From an uncultured Rhizobiaceae bacterium (GTDB lineage Bacteria; Pseudomonadota; Alphaproteobacteria; Rhizobiales; Rhizobiaceae): a stretch of DNA of 64,000 bases. Positions 45,896 through 55,571 of this stretch are shown in pieces. Location of the stretch: contig CATOTF010000001.1 in assembly GCA_951813045.1 (NCBI GenBank), positions 223,956-287,955 of the forward strand. The letters are read 5' to 3'. Position 1 is the stretch's first letter. Every line of letters begins with the position of its first letter. The position numbers were made by a program, and so were the translations under genes. Under the pieces are notes generated by a model that was given only the letters and a program-made list of their open reading frames with translations, did not search any database and was not told where the DNA came from.

Positions 45896-47221
45896 ATGCC
45901 AGATAACACAGATGCGCCCGCCAACTTAATATCTTCGAGACTTGCAGGGTTTCGCGATGGTGAGCCCGACGACAGACGATTGGCAATATGCGAAGTCACA
46001 GGATTGTCTGAAGGTGATCAACAGGTGTTGGCGGGTGTGGATGCCCTGCCGGTTGAGACCGCTAATGGCATGATAGAAAATGTCATTGGCAAATTTGAAT
46101 TGCCGATGGGCGTTGCCACGAATTTCACGGTGAACGGTCGAGATTATCTGATCCCGTTGGTGGTGGAAGAGCCGTCGGTCGTTGCCGCCGCATCTTATAT
46201 GGCCAGGATCGTTCGTGACCATGGCGGGTTCAACACGTCGAGCACGCAACCGATCATGCGTGCACAGGTTCAAATTCTTGGCCTGGAAAATCCACACGGT
46301 GCGCGGATGCAGTTACTGGAGCATGCTAATGAGCTGATCAATCTTGCGAACTCTCGTGATAAAGTTTTGATCGGCCTGGGAGGTGGGTGCAAAGACATCG
46401 AAGTTCATGTGTTTGACGACACCCCGATTGGCCCGATGGTGGTGCTGCATTTACTGGTGGATGTTCGTGATGCCATGGGGGCGAATACCGTCAACACGAT
46501 GGCTGAGATGATTGCGCCCATGGTTGAAGAAATTACCAGTGGTCAGGTCAGGTTGCGGATACTCTCCAATCTGGCCGACAAACGTCTTGTCCGCGCCCGC
46601 GTTTCCTTGCCTCCAGCGGCATTGAACACGAAAGAACTGAACGGTGCTGATGTGGCCCGTGGCATCGAAGAGGCTTGTGCTCTCGCCATCGTAGATCCTT
46701 ATCGGGCAGCGACCCACAATAAGGGAATCATGAATGGCATCGATCCAATTGTTATCGCAACCGGTAATGATTGGCGAGCAATTGAGGCCGGCGCCCATGC
46801 CTACGCGGCACGGTCGGGCCAATACACCTCCCTTTCGCGCTGGGAGGTGGGCGCTGATGGAAACCTCAATGGCACTCTCGAACTCCCCATGGCATTGGGG
46901 ATTGTTGGTGGTGCTACTAAAACCCACCCGGCAGCACAGGCGGCGCTGCGTTTAATGGGTGTCACGAGCGCACAGGAACTTGGCGAGGTGACGGTCGCTG
47001 TGGGCTTGGCACAAAACATGGCGGCATTGCGGGCGTTGGCCACCGAAGGGATTCAAAAAGGTCATATGGCCTTACATGCTCGCAATATTGCGATAATGGC
47101 CGGTGCCAAGGGCGAGGATATTGACACAGTTGCCAAGGCAATTGTGGCCGATGGGGACGTGAGCATTGATAAGGCGAAAGAACTTCTTGGTTTGGCTGAA
47201 AATCCATCATCAGGTGATTGA
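45896..47221 (+). CDS. mvaA: Hydroxymethylglutaryl-CoA reductase, degradative (class II)
   Basis: A 441-residue class II HMG-CoA reductase. In bacteria of this kind it oxidises mevalonate with CoA and NAD+ to HMG-CoA. Motifs: catalytic Glu in [12 protein letters not shown] near residue 58, Lys in [11 protein letters not shown] near 277, Asp in [11 protein letters not shown] near 290, and His in [12 protein letters not shown] near 389. The start [21 protein letters not shown] is typical. It is followed by HMG-CoA lyase with a 4-bp overlap, forming a mevalonate catabolic pair. The isoprenoid mevalonate pathway itself is not expected in alphaproteobacteria. Confidence 0.93.
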   Translation: MPDNTDAPANLISSRLAGFRDGEPDDRRLAICEVTGLSEGDQQVLAGVDALPVETANGMIENVIGKFELPMGVATNFTVNGRDYLIPLVVEEPSVVAAASYMARIVRDHGGFNTSSTQPIMRAQVQILGLENPHGARMQLLEHANELINLANSRDKVLIGLGGGCKDIEVHVFDDTPIGPMVVLHLLVDVRDAMGANTVNTMAEMIAPMVEEITSGQVRLRILSNLADKRLVRARVSLPPAALNTKELNGADVARGIEEACALAIVDPYRAATHNKGIMNGIDPIVIATGNDWRAIEAGAHAYAARSGQYTSLSRWEVGADGNLNGTLELPMALGIVGGATKTHPAAQAALRLMGVTSAQELGEVTVAVGLAQNMAALRALATEGIQKGHMALHARNIAIMAGAKGEDIDTVAKAIVADGDVSIDKAKELLGLAENPSSGD

Positions 47222-48090
47222 TTGTGGCGGTGTCGGAAAAACCGGAAAGAGTGACGATCTTTGAAGTAGGGCCGCGCGATGGTCTGCAAAGCCTCAAACA
47301 GCATATCCCAGTCGCAGCGAAAGTGGTGTTAATTGACGCCTTATCCAAAAGCGGATTGCAAAAAATCGAAACGACAAGTTTTGTCAACCCAAATTGGGTG
47401 CCTCAGCTTGCCGACGGTGCGGAAGTCATGTCGAACATCTGCCGAAACCTGGAAGTCAGCTACACTGCGTTGGTTCCAAATTTACGAGGTGTTGAGGCAG
47501 CCATCGCGACGGGTTGTGATGAGGTTTCCGTGTTCATCTCCGCATCGCAAGGGTTTAGCGGGGCAAATCTGAACTGCACGGTTGAAGAAAGCCTGGGACG
47601 TATTCGCCCCGCCATTAATCGGGCGCTGGATGAAAATATACCTGTGCGAGGGTATCTGTCCTGCGTCGTCGAATGCCCATTCGATGGGGAGACAGACCCC
47701 GCCACGGTTGCTGATCTCACCGGAAATTTGCTCGGTTTGGGATGCTATGAAGTCTCGTTGGGGGATACCATCGGGTCCGCAACACCTGATAAGACCGGCC
47801 GTCTTCTGGAAGCGTTGTTGAAATCGGCAGCACCCTCACAACTCGCCGGTCATTTCCATGATACGCTCGGAACCGCCTTATCAAACATTACAACAGCGCT
47901 CGACTATGGGCTAAGGACATTCGACAGTTCAATCGGCGGGCTCGGGGGTTGCCCCTATGCCCCCGGAGCTCCTGGCAATGTCGATACCCGTGCCCTTGTT
48001 GAATTGTTGCATGAACACAATTTTGAAACCGGAATTGATCTTGATGCTATTGCCAATGCTGAGGAAATTGCCGGCAATATTGTTCGTTAA
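47218..48090 (+). CDS. mvaB: Hydroxymethylglutaryl-CoA lyase
   Basis: A 290-residue TIM-barrel enzyme that splits HMG-CoA into acetoacetate and acetyl-CoA. The HMGL-like signatures [10 protein letters not shown] near residue 15, [11 protein letters not shown] near 207, and the active-site Cys loop [17 protein letters not shown] near 240 are complete. The start is TTG at 47218 overlapping the mvaA stop by 4 bp; GTG at 47224 or 47230 are alternatives. It is also the leucine catabolic enzyme, but the mvaA linkage points to mevalonate here. Confidence 0.93.
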   Translation: MIVAVSEKPERVTIFEVGPRDGLQSLKQHIPVAAKVVLIDALSKSGLQKIETTSFVNPNWVPQLADGAEVMSNICRNLEVSYTALVPNLRGVEAAIATGCDEVSVFISASQGFSGANLNCTVEESLGRIRPAINRALDENIPVRGYLSCVVECPFDGETDPATVADLTGNLLGLGCYEVSLGDTIGSATPDKTGRLLEALLKSAAPSQLAGHFHDTLGTALSNITTALDYGLRTFDSSIGGLGGCPYAPGAPGNVDTRALVELLHEHNFETGIDLDAIANAEEIAGNIVR

Positions 48091-48128
48091 AGCTGGAACG
48101 TTACGATTGAGCGAATAAATCAAACACC

Positions 48129-48911
48129 CTAATCGATTCCACTCACCAACCCCAATGCGTCGCTCATGGCCATTGCCGACATGCCCCCGTCAATCAAAAT
48201 ATCCTGACCTTTGATCCAGCGGCTTTCCGGGCTGGCGAGAAATACAATTGCATCTGCGATCTCGTCCGGTTCGCCAGGCCTTCCCGCCCGGGCAATGGAA
48301 TTCGCTGCCCGCTCGCCAAACGCGATTTTGAAATCTTCCAAAATACCGGTGGATACCGCTGCCGGGCTAACGGAATTAACGCGCAGATTACGCTCTTTAA
48401 GTTTTTCTGTGTCGGCATATGTTGATACGATGACAGCCTCCTTAGACAGATTATAGGCGCGTATATGGTTGATGTTGTGTTCTGCGATAAATGCACCAAC
48501 TTCATCGCCCGAACGCAGCGCCATCAACGCTTTCAATTCATCGATATTATCGCGCCACATGGAACCGGCGCGCGATGCGGTGTTTACAATCGCTGAACCG
48601 GGACTCAATTTGTCGAGCATCGCGCCCGTAAATTGACGAAGGCCAATGTAATTCACCTTTAAGACCATTTCCGCAAGGCCTTCTCGCGGAGGAAGCCCGG
48701 CGTTGTTGATCAGTGCGTCGAACATGCCATCAGCTTCATTGGCCGCGGCAGCGATGGAATCCGCATTGCTAAAATCAACCTTGATCCAATTGTCGATATT
48801 TCCGGTCGGTTCATTTAGATCAAACGCGGTTATTGGAGCGCCTCGTTTTTTCAATTTTGCAGCGACAGATGCACCGATCCCCGAGGCGCAGCCGGTAAGA
48901 GCAAACTGCAT
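48129..48911 (-). CDS. Short-chain dehydrogenase/reductase (coniferyl-alcohol dehydrogenase-like)
   Basis: A 260-residue classical SDR. The cofactor motif is TGCASGIGASVA at the N-terminus, NNAG is near residue 90, and the active site Tyr-x3-Lys is YNLSK near residue 153, with a Ser in NTASRAG. The long insertion between Ser and Tyr (DNIDELKALMALRSGDEV...) is typical of the subgroup annotated as coniferyl-alcohol dehydrogenase or 3-alpha-hydroxysteroid dehydrogenase. Substrate unknown. It is convergent with mvaB across only 38 bp, so a role in mevalonate use is possible but unsupported. Confidence 0.87.
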   Translation of the reverse strand: MQFALTGCASGIGASVAAKLKKRGAPITAFDLNEPTGNIDNWIKVDFSNADSIAAAANEADGMFDALINNAGLPPREGLAEMVLKVNYIGLRQFTGAMLDKLSPGSAIVNTASRAGSMWRDNIDELKALMALRSGDEVGAFIAEHNINHIRAYNLSKEAVIVSTYADTEKLKERNLRVNSVSPAAVSTGILEDFKIAFGERAANSIARAGRPGEPDEIADAIVFLASPESRWIKGQDILIDGGMSAMAMSDALGLVSGID

Positions 48912-48959
48912 GTTTTTTCCTTAAGTTCAACCCAGCCAATATCTGGCGGCAGATTTTCA

Positions 48960-49368
48960 TTACCACCGGTCAAGCCACAGCGGTTTTTCGTGCGCCAACT
49001 TCATTGTAAGTGCGCGCAAATTTATCATGTCCCTTAGTCGTGTAGCAAGCTGGATATCAAGCGCTTTTACCCAACGGGTATCAGACGTGACTTTGTCGAG
49101 TTTTTTCAAGTCTCAGCACATCCGGCGGTTTTATATACCTGGCTTTGCCATCGGCTATGAGATTGTAGGCAATGGGGTATGTTGTAGACATATCCAGATT
49201 CCCCTTTGCAACCTCCATCATGTGAAGTGTTGCTGCTCGGCCACCGGATACGACAATATCAGCACCTTTTGGATTGTCCGGTACGACGTTGGCAAAATGA
49301 GCACGATACCCGCGCCATCCTCGCGCTAGAGTGCTCCAATTCGAGATATCGTCGGTTTGTTTGAAGGA
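48960..49368 (-). pseudogene. Decayed periplasmic solute-binding protein fragment, TAXI-like
   Basis: On the minus strand an open fragment reads WRGYRAHFANVVPDNPKGAD, then SGGRAATLHMMEVAKGNLDM and TTYPIAYNLIADGKARY. This recalls TRAP-associated (TAXI) or NMT1-like binding proteins. It has no start codon or signal peptide; a TAA lies in frame just upstream. After LRLEK the frame breaks at a six-T (plus strand) tract at 49101-49106; dropping one base restores LDKVTSDTRWVKALDIQLAT and then RDMINLRALTMKLAHEKPLW up to a TAA at 48960-48962. It is thus a truncated, frameshifted remnant. The family assignment is tentative. Confidence 0.45.
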
Positions 49369-49374
49369 TTAAAT

Positions 49375-50487
49375 TTATCGATCGAGTGCGTATCGAGGGT
49401 AGGGCCAGGTAGACGGAGGTTCCGCATCTTGTTTGATGAAACTACGCAGGGCGATGTCAGAAGCCGCATATCCCCAGTTGATGAGTTGTTCCTGTTCCCG
49501 GTCATTGAATCTATTGAGACGTGTTCGAATTTCTGAAAGCCCGGTCGTCACGTCGACGGGGCAGGGCAACGCACCTTTGAGCCGACTTCTGCTGAGATTC
49601 TGATCAATACCCCAAAATGCCAACCTACGATTTTTCACATTATGTTGGTCAAATATATATCGCTTACGAAGCGCACGTGCCTGATCTGTGGCGATGTCCA
49701 ATGCGCGCAAGACCTGTTGATGCCAAAGGGTCTGATTGTCTGACTGGGTGGAAAACGGCGCTCCGGCATCGCTGATTAAAAGTGTCTTGAATGTATCAAC
49801 GGTTTCAAGACCGAGATTATCGTAGGCACCACCATCGGTAAGCAGCAAGGTCTTTGCAAACTCGGGATTTTTATAAAGGTCTGTTCCCTTGAAGTCCTCC
49901 CAGTCATTTATATCTAGGTCAATTTTGACTGGAGAAAGTACCGGTGGAAACGCACTGGATGCTGCGACCGAAGTCGCGACGGAGACGTCGGGGTAACGTA
50001 TTTCCCCCAGACGAAAATCCGCTAAACGTTTTTTCGACAAACGAACAGCACGACCAGTCTGCAGATTGGTTGCCATAAAGATGAACTGGGGAACATCGGG
50101 AATGTCCTGTAGAGTTTTATCGTTCAATCCCAGATGCTTGTTATAGGTTCGGGTCAACACGTCCCCAATGGAAAGGATAGGCAATAAACCACCGACACCG
50201 ACCGACGTAAGATCAACTTTTCTGCGGCAGAAAATTCTGATCGGATCGATAACCTCGTCTTCCAAATTTATTGCCTGACCTGCGTTGTTGAATTTTAAAT
50301 TGTTCCATCGCACGGCAAGACGGCCGGCCGCAATTGAACCTCCTGACACGCTCGCAATACGTTCGATGGTTGGTAAAAGACCTAACTCATTAAGTCGAAG
50401 AAACGCGCCACAATGATAAAGCGTTGCACGAAACCCTCCACCGGACAGGGCCAGCGCCGAACGATTTCTGTCAGTTGCAGTGGCCAT
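49375..50487 (-). CDS. Patatin-like phospholipase
   Basis: A 370-residue cytoplasmic patatin. The oxyanion loop SGGGFRAT is at residues 15-22, the nucleophile Ser48 is in ASVSGGS, and the catalytic Asp is in LLTDGGAYDNLGLE near residue 228. No signal peptide and no extra domain. It should hydrolyse phospholipid or neutral lipid acyl esters. The gene is divergent from the IS-split S41 peptidase gene; a membrane alpha/beta hydrolase follows further on. A CBASS origin was considered, but no CD-NTase is present. Confidence 0.87.
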   Translation of the reverse strand: MATATDRNRSALALSGGGFRATLYHCGAFLRLNELGLLPTIERIASVSGGSIAAGRLAVRWNNLKFNNAGQAINLEDEVIDPIRIFCRRKVDLTSVGVGGLLPILSIGDVLTRTYNKHLGLNDKTLQDIPDVPQFIFMATNLQTGRAVRLSKKRLADFRLGEIRYPDVSVATSVAASSAFPPVLSPVKIDLDINDWEDFKGTDLYKNPEFAKTLLLTDGGAYDNLGLETVDTFKTLLISDAGAPFSTQSDNQTLWHQQVLRALDIATDQARALRKRYIFDQHNVKNRRLAFWGIDQNLSRSRLKGALPCPVDVTTGLSEIRTRLNRFNDREQEQLINWGYAASDIALRSFIKQDAEPPSTWPYPRYALDR

Positions 50488-50619
50488 CTCATCACCTCTG
50501 TATCGGGATCAATAGGGCATCAAATTCTCGCTGATATCCGAAAAACTCAGACCTTTGGTAGTTTAAATAATATCAAATATTTTGCCACCCAAGAGATTTA
50601 AATTGCAGCATAGATTAAA

Positions 50620-50637
50620 CACGGAGTATACTCCGTG
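50620..50637. promoter_or_regulatory. 18-bp perfect palindrome, candidate operator
   Basis: CACGGAGTATACTCCGTG, embedded in AT-rich DNA and flanked on both sides by GATTAAA-like sequence. Its symmetry and position between divergent genes fit a binding site for a dimeric repressor; no cognate regulator is encoded nearby. Confidence 0.5.
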
Positions 50638-50739
50638 ATTAAATCGGTTATTCTCTTCTCCCCAAATACTTGACGATTGAAAATTGCATTCATTTTGAGT
50701 TTCTGTGCAAGTGTATTGCTTTGGGAATCAAAACTGAAA

Positions 50740-50856
50740 ATGGATTATCAGTTTAATGTCAAAATTAAAAGGAATGGAGAATTTGAACTAACATCAAGGG
50801 ATGCAGAGAAAATTGAGCTTCAGATACGTTGTGATATTTCCCACAGCCTGTATTGA
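50740..50856 (+). CDS. Possible 38-residue small protein
   Basis: ATG at 50740, TGA at 50854. The product begins MDYQFNVKIKRNGEFELTSR and is polar, with no signal or membrane segment. The amino acid mix looks protein-like, and codons are not strongly biased. The ribosome site is weak. It could be a small gene or the decayed end of a larger one; the evidence is thin. Confidence 0.25.
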   Translation: MDYQFNVKIKRNGEFELTSRDAEKIELQIRCDISHSLY

Positions 50857-52168
50857 AGCCAAGTCTTAGTATCTAATCCGGGGCTCAATTTGTGCGAACG
50901 TTGGTTTGCACTGGAGGACCCAATGGCAAATGCAAAGAAGCCGGCAAGCGGGAAAAGAGCAAAACCCAAAACTTCCCAAAGTAAGTCTGCAAAATCCAAA
51001 TCAGCACAGCGAAAACCTTCGACGCGTTCTAAAAACCGCACGATGTCGAGCGGTCATGGATTAGGTGCAATCCGCACCGTGCCTTCATTTCGAAATACCG
51101 TAAACGCAAAATCCGGCCTGTCGACAACGCAAAGACTTCGGTTGATCGAACAAGCACGAATTCTGATTGGTGACCTTTATACGCATTTACCGTTAAAACA
51201 GGCCATGCATTCCATTAACCCTCTGCAAAAGTTGCGGTTGTTGGAACAGCGGGTTGATGACCTAACCATTCTGGAATTTCATGCTGAACTGTTGGAGATA
51301 TTCAAAGAGCTCCGCGATCTGCATACAAATTACTCGCTCCCGGCTCCGTTTGGCAATGAGATCGCATTTCTGGGCATCCTAGTTGAGCAGTTTTATGTAA
51401 ACAAGAAACCAAAATGGATGGTCTCAAAAGTGGCCGAACATTTGGTATCAGACCCTAAATTGAAGCCAGGTGTTGAAATTACCCATTGGAACGGCATGCC
51501 CATCGAAACTGCGGTCTGGCGGAACGCGGACAAGGAGGCCGGTAGCAATTTATCAGCCCGCCAGGCACGCGGTCTTGAAACATTGACGTTGCGGTTCATG
51601 CGCTCATCGTTTCCGCCGGATGAGGACTGGGTTACAATTTCCTACCTCAGCAATGGCGCGTTAACAGAAACGAGGCTCAACTGGCAGATATTTGACTCAG
51701 GACAAGATCTTCTCTCCGGTTCCGCCGACCCTCAAGGCCTCATCGAAGACCTGACGGTTCCCCTACGATATAACGTGGCGGTTGACGAACGGGGTGAATA
51801 TCTGCGGCGTGCAAAAAAGAGATTGTTTAATCGTTCTGCTGTTGATGAAGCGAAAAGGGTTGCCCGTTACAAAGGCAAGGTCCCACGGTCCACGAGTAAG
51901 CTGGAAAAGGCAGATACTATTGCAACAACCAGACCCGACGACCTGACGGCAAAAACCGTCACCACACCGGATGGAACGTTTGGCTATTTGCGTTTGTGGA
52001 CTTTCCACATGGCGGACCAAAACATTAACGCGTTCCTGAACGAAGTGATAAGATTATTACGGGATGAAATGCCTATCGACGGGCTCATACTGGATGTGCG
52101 GGGAAATGGAGGGGGCTTTATAATCGCAGCTGAATATTTGCTGCAGTTGCTAACGCCAAAGCATATAA

Positions 52169-53333
52169 TACCAACGGCATTATTTTCTGACTCTGTAGGG
52201 ATTCCCAAATCGAGTTTGATCTGATTCCTTGTGGCAAAGGAGATTTGCTATGGGATCATCAGTGCCACTTCGGACGGACTTTGATGCCGCCAGCCTGCGC
52301 CGGACGACCAAGGAATGCAGTGACAACCGACAGATACGCCGGCTGCTTGCGCTTGCCGCAGTCTATGACGGCATGAACCGCACGGAGGCGGCTCGGATTG
52401 GCGGGATGGATCGTCAAACGTTGCGTGACTGGGTCCATCGTTTCAATGAACTGGGTCCGGACGGTCTGACCAATGCCAAGGGTGCAGGGCGACCGCGCCT
52501 GCTGAGTGATAAGCAGATGCAGGAACTGTCGCTGATTGTCGAAACCGGGCCGGACCGGGAAGTGGATGGCGTGGTTCGTTGGCGACGCATTGATCTGGTA
52601 CGCGTTATTGAGGAACAGTTCGGTATCAAATGCTCCGAGCGGGTGATGTCGGATTATCTGGCACAACTGGGCTTCTCCAACATCTCCGGTCGTCCACAAC
52701 ACCCTGAGCAGGATGGACGTGTGATCGAAGCGTTCAAAAAAACTTCCCCGACACGCTCGCAGCCCACATAGCTGATCTGCCGCAGAGAACGCCGGTGGAG
52801 ATCTGGTTCCAGGACGAAGCGCGCATCGGGCAAAAGAACGGTCAGGTTCGCCTCTGGGCGAGGAAAGGAACCCGTCCCCGGCTGCCCGCCGACCAGCGCT
52901 ACGACAATGCCTATCTGTTCGGTGCGATCTGCCCAAAGCGTGGCACGGGCGCGGCCTTGGTACTGCCCAAAGCCAACACACAAGCAATGCAATTGCATCT
53001 CGATGAGATCAGCAAATACGTGACCCGCAAGGCCCATGCCGTGATCCTGATGGATCGCGCAAGTTGGCACAGCACCGGCAAACTGGTCGTACCAAAGAAT
53101 ATCACCATCATTCTGCTACCTTCGAAGTCACCTGAACTGAACCCGGTCGAGAACATCTGGCAATATCTGAGGTCAAACTATCTCTCAAACCGCGTTTTCA
53201 AAGACTACACCGCCATCCTTGATGCCGCCTGCGACGCATGGAACGCGCTCATCGACACACCGAAAATCATAACGTCAATCGGAATGAGAGATTGGGCCCA
53301 TGTCAGAACGGTCGAAAATTAATGCCGTTGGTA
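52169..53333 (+). mobile_element. IS630-family insertion sequence, 1165 bp
   Basis: Terminal inverted repeats TACCAACGGCATTATTTTC (from 52169) and, in reverse complement from 53333, TACCAACGGCATTAATTTTC differ by one inserted A. The flanks are TAA on both sides (52166-52168 and 53334-53336), or TA if the element is taken one base longer on the left; IS630 elements target TA. It carries a two-frame transposase gene. The near-identical ends and the exactly restorable target frame point to a recent insertion. Confidence 0.92.
52250..53322 (+). CDS. IS630-family transposase, expressed by -1 frameshift
   Basis: Two overlapping frames make one DDE transposase of about 357 residues. The first frame (from ATG 52250, AAAGGAG site) has the helix-turn-helix EAARIGGMDRQTLRDWVHRF and winged-helix parts and would end at 52771. 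At a run of seven A (52736-52742) a -1 slip moves ribosomes to the second frame, which continues NFPDTLAAHIADLPQRTPVE and holds the catalytic Asp in FQDEARIG, Asp in ILMDRASWHS and Glu in SPELNPVENIW. The second frame ends at 53322. This organisation is common in IS630-family elements. Confidence 0.9.
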
Positions 53334-54164
53334 TAACTCCGGAACCAACCCAGTTCGTTGCAAACTCCGCTACGCTTAAGCTGGTAAACTCGATAAGTAC
53401 CATGGCACCTTGGCGCGCTTCTCTGGAACAGGCGGTGCAAACCGGCTCACTCTATTCTTCGGGTATTCCTCTTTCGGACGAGAGTGTGGTCAACAATTTT
53501 GGTCAAGTCTATTTCGGACCGGTAACGCTCATCACCGACGCCTATTGTTACAGCGCATGCGATATGTTTGCAGCAGGGTTTCAGGACCATGAAATTGGTC
53601 CCGTCCTTGGCGTTGATGAAGCAACAGGCGCCGGTGGCGCAAATGTATTAACCCATGCTGATCTGAATTCTGAGTGGACGGACGGACCGCTGAAGACTTT
53701 GCCGGAGGGCGCAGGAATGCGCGTTTCACTTCGCCGTACCTTGCGCGTTGGTGCCAGGGCGGGGCAGCCGGTCGAAGACCTGGGTGTCAAACGGGATGAA
53801 AGTCATTTGATGACCAAAAACGACCTCCTCAATGGTAATAGTGATCTGATGGCAAAGGCTGGGAAATTACTAAAGCGCGGGACGCCCCGGCAGTTTGACG
53901 TTGATCTCTCCCTCAATAATCAGACCCTGTCTGTTGCCATCACATCCCAAAACGTCACCAGCGCCGACATATATATCAATGACCGGCCGGTGGTGTCAGG
54001 TGCCTCTTTGACCGGGGGATCATCAACTGTCGATATTCCCGCACCATCAGGAAATACAAACCTCAGAATTGACGGGTTTGACCGACGCAAGTTAGTCGCC
54101 TCGTACAAACGGAATTTCTGAACGGTATCTATGACAACTAAAACGGTTAGAGGGGCTATTTGAA

Positions 54165-55571
54165 ATGGCGAAGAGTAAAAGAACACGGCAGGCAGTGGTG
54201 ATCGTGCACGGCATGGGAGAGCAAAGGCCTCTCGACATGCTCAATCGATTCATTGACGCGGCCATTCCAGGAACGACAAAGACAGTTCCTGGTAGTGATA
54301 ATCCGGTTTTCTATTCACGGCCGATTGAAGATGACAACACCTATGAGTCACGTATTTATCTTGCACGTGAAACAGACAAATACGCCCAAACGGAATTTTA
54401 TGAATACCATTGGGCTCACATGATGCAGGGAAATAGATTGGATGATTTATGGATTACATTTCGCCGCATATTATTCCAATTCCCTTGGAAAGTTCCATCC
54501 GGGCTACGTGTTGTCTGGGCAATATTTTGGGCGATTATTCTGTTTGCCGCCTGGAAAGTACTTAATTCAGGCACGCCATTTTCTGAAATAAAATTGCCCC
54601 AGATAATAAACCTACTTGTCGGTGGCGGTGTGCTGGCAACAGCTCTGACATGGGTGGTTACAAAGATACTCCCGGGAAAAATCACGTCGAGTTTTGTTGA
54701 TGTCGTGCGCTACCTCGATACCTCGCCGAGATCTTACAATGTGCGCAGGAAAATTCGAAAGGGCATGGTTGATCTGTTGAAGAGCCTGCACGAGACGGGG
54801 CGTTATCAACGTATCATTGTGGTGGCTCACAGTCTGGGGGGATATGTGGCCTACGATGGTATTACATTTTTGTGGACCCAGATGAACCAAAAACATGACG
54901 CTAATAATAACAAGGATATTGACGAGGACGTTCTGAGCGAGTTGGAGAAGGAAGCGTTGGTGCTGTTAAAAGACCCGTCAGCCATCTCCGGCGATTATCG
55001 GAACGCCCAGAGAGACTTGTGGAAGGAGCTTCAAAAACAAGGCCATCCCTGGTTGATAACTGATTTCATTACGGCTGGAACACCCATGTATATGGCGGAT
55101 CAATTGTTTACATCTAACAAAGAGGAATTCGAAACAAAAATCGACCGGCGCCATATATCGACGTGCCCGCCCCAACCGGATTTGCCGGGGAGTAAGGCTG
55201 GGAAAACACTTTATACGTATCCTTATAAGGGCGGTAAAACACTCTACCATGGTGCCCCATTCTCCGTCGTGAGATGGAGCAATATGTGGTTTCCACCGTA
55301 TCTGGGGTTTTTCGGAGACTGGTTTGGCGGCCCGTTGCGTCAGTTATATGGTGGCGGGATTTTGGATACGAAACTGGAAGGAAATGACTGGAAGTCGAAG
55401 ATTCCCGCATGGGCACACACGCTTTACTTCACCTACCCTGACGATGAGACGCCAGATTCTGTGACAACAAAACTCCATGAAGCAATGGCGTTGAATTTCA
55501 AAGAATGGGCAGAACCTGAAGTAGATGGGCAACCTTCAAAAAACGAAAGACCCTCCACAGATTCTGGCTAA
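54165..55571 (+). CDS. Membrane-associated alpha/beta hydrolase
   Basis: A 468-residue protein. VVIVHGMGEQRP at residues 11-22 is the oxyanion-side strand-loop, and Ser223 in VAHSLGGYVAYD is the nucleophile of a lipase-like GxSxG variant (AHSLGG). Two membrane helices, about residues 115-133 and 145-168, interrupt the fold before the nucleophile. The C-terminal part is polar and ends in a charged tail. A His for the triad may be in IPAWAHTLYF near 424. Substrate unknown; similar to putative lipases of unknown role. It follows the S41 gene by 43 bp on the same strand and may be co-transcribed with it. Confidence 0.75.
   Translation: MAKSKRTRQAVVIVHGMGEQRPLDMLNRFIDAAIPGTTKTVPGSDNPVFYSRPIEDDNTYESRIYLARETDKYAQTEFYEYHWAHMMQGNRLDDLWITFRRILFQFPWKVPSGLRVVWAIFWAIILFAAWKVLNSGTPFSEIKLPQIINLLVGGGVLATALTWVVTKILPGKITSSFVDVVRYLDTSPRSYNVRRKIRKGMVDLLKSLHETGRYQRIIVVAHSLGGYVAYDGITFLWTQMNQKHDANNNKDIDEDVLSELEKEALVLLKDPSAISGDYRNAQRDLWKELQKQGHPWLITDFITAGTPMYMADQLFTSNKEEFETKIDRRHISTCPPQPDLPGSKAGKTLYTYPYKGGKTLYHGAPFSVVRWSNMWFPPYLGFFGDWFGGPLRQLYGGGILDTKLEGNDWKSKIPAWAHTLYFTYPDDETPDSVTTKLHEAMALNFKEWAEPEVDGQPSKNERPSTDSG

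Larger units (their letters stand above)
50488..50922. other. 435-bp divergent intergenic region with palindrome and small ORF
   Basis: AT-rich stretch between the patatin and S41 genes. It holds an 18-bp perfect palindrome at 50620-50637 and a 38-codon ORF at 50740-50856, both listed separately. It probably contains the promoters of both flanking genes. Confidence 0.5.
50923..54121 (+). pseudogene. S41-family peptidase gene split by an IS630-family element
   Basis: The 5' part (50923-52168) encodes a Lys/Ser-rich leader, a helical N-terminal region and the start of the S41 core (DGLILDVRGNGGGFIIAAEY). The 3' part (53337-54121) encodes TPEPTQFVANSATLK and the catalytic region with Ser in DAYCYSACDMFAAG and GVDEATGAGGANV. 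Removing 52169-53336 (element plus one target copy) joins codons CAT ATA ACT CCG in frame to give one 676-residue protein. As it stands, the 5' product ends in the IS at 52224 (433 residues) without the nucleophile. The ATG at 50923 has a GGAGGA site. A GIY-type or anti-phage role is not suggested; it is a carboxyl-terminal-processing-like or IRBP-like peptidase. Confidence 0.85.

Noticed and set aside
49375..50487. Patatin as a CBASS effector
   Set aside because: No CD-NTase, Cap2/Cap3 or HORMA/TRIP13 gene is near; the flanking genes are a peptidase and another hydrolase.
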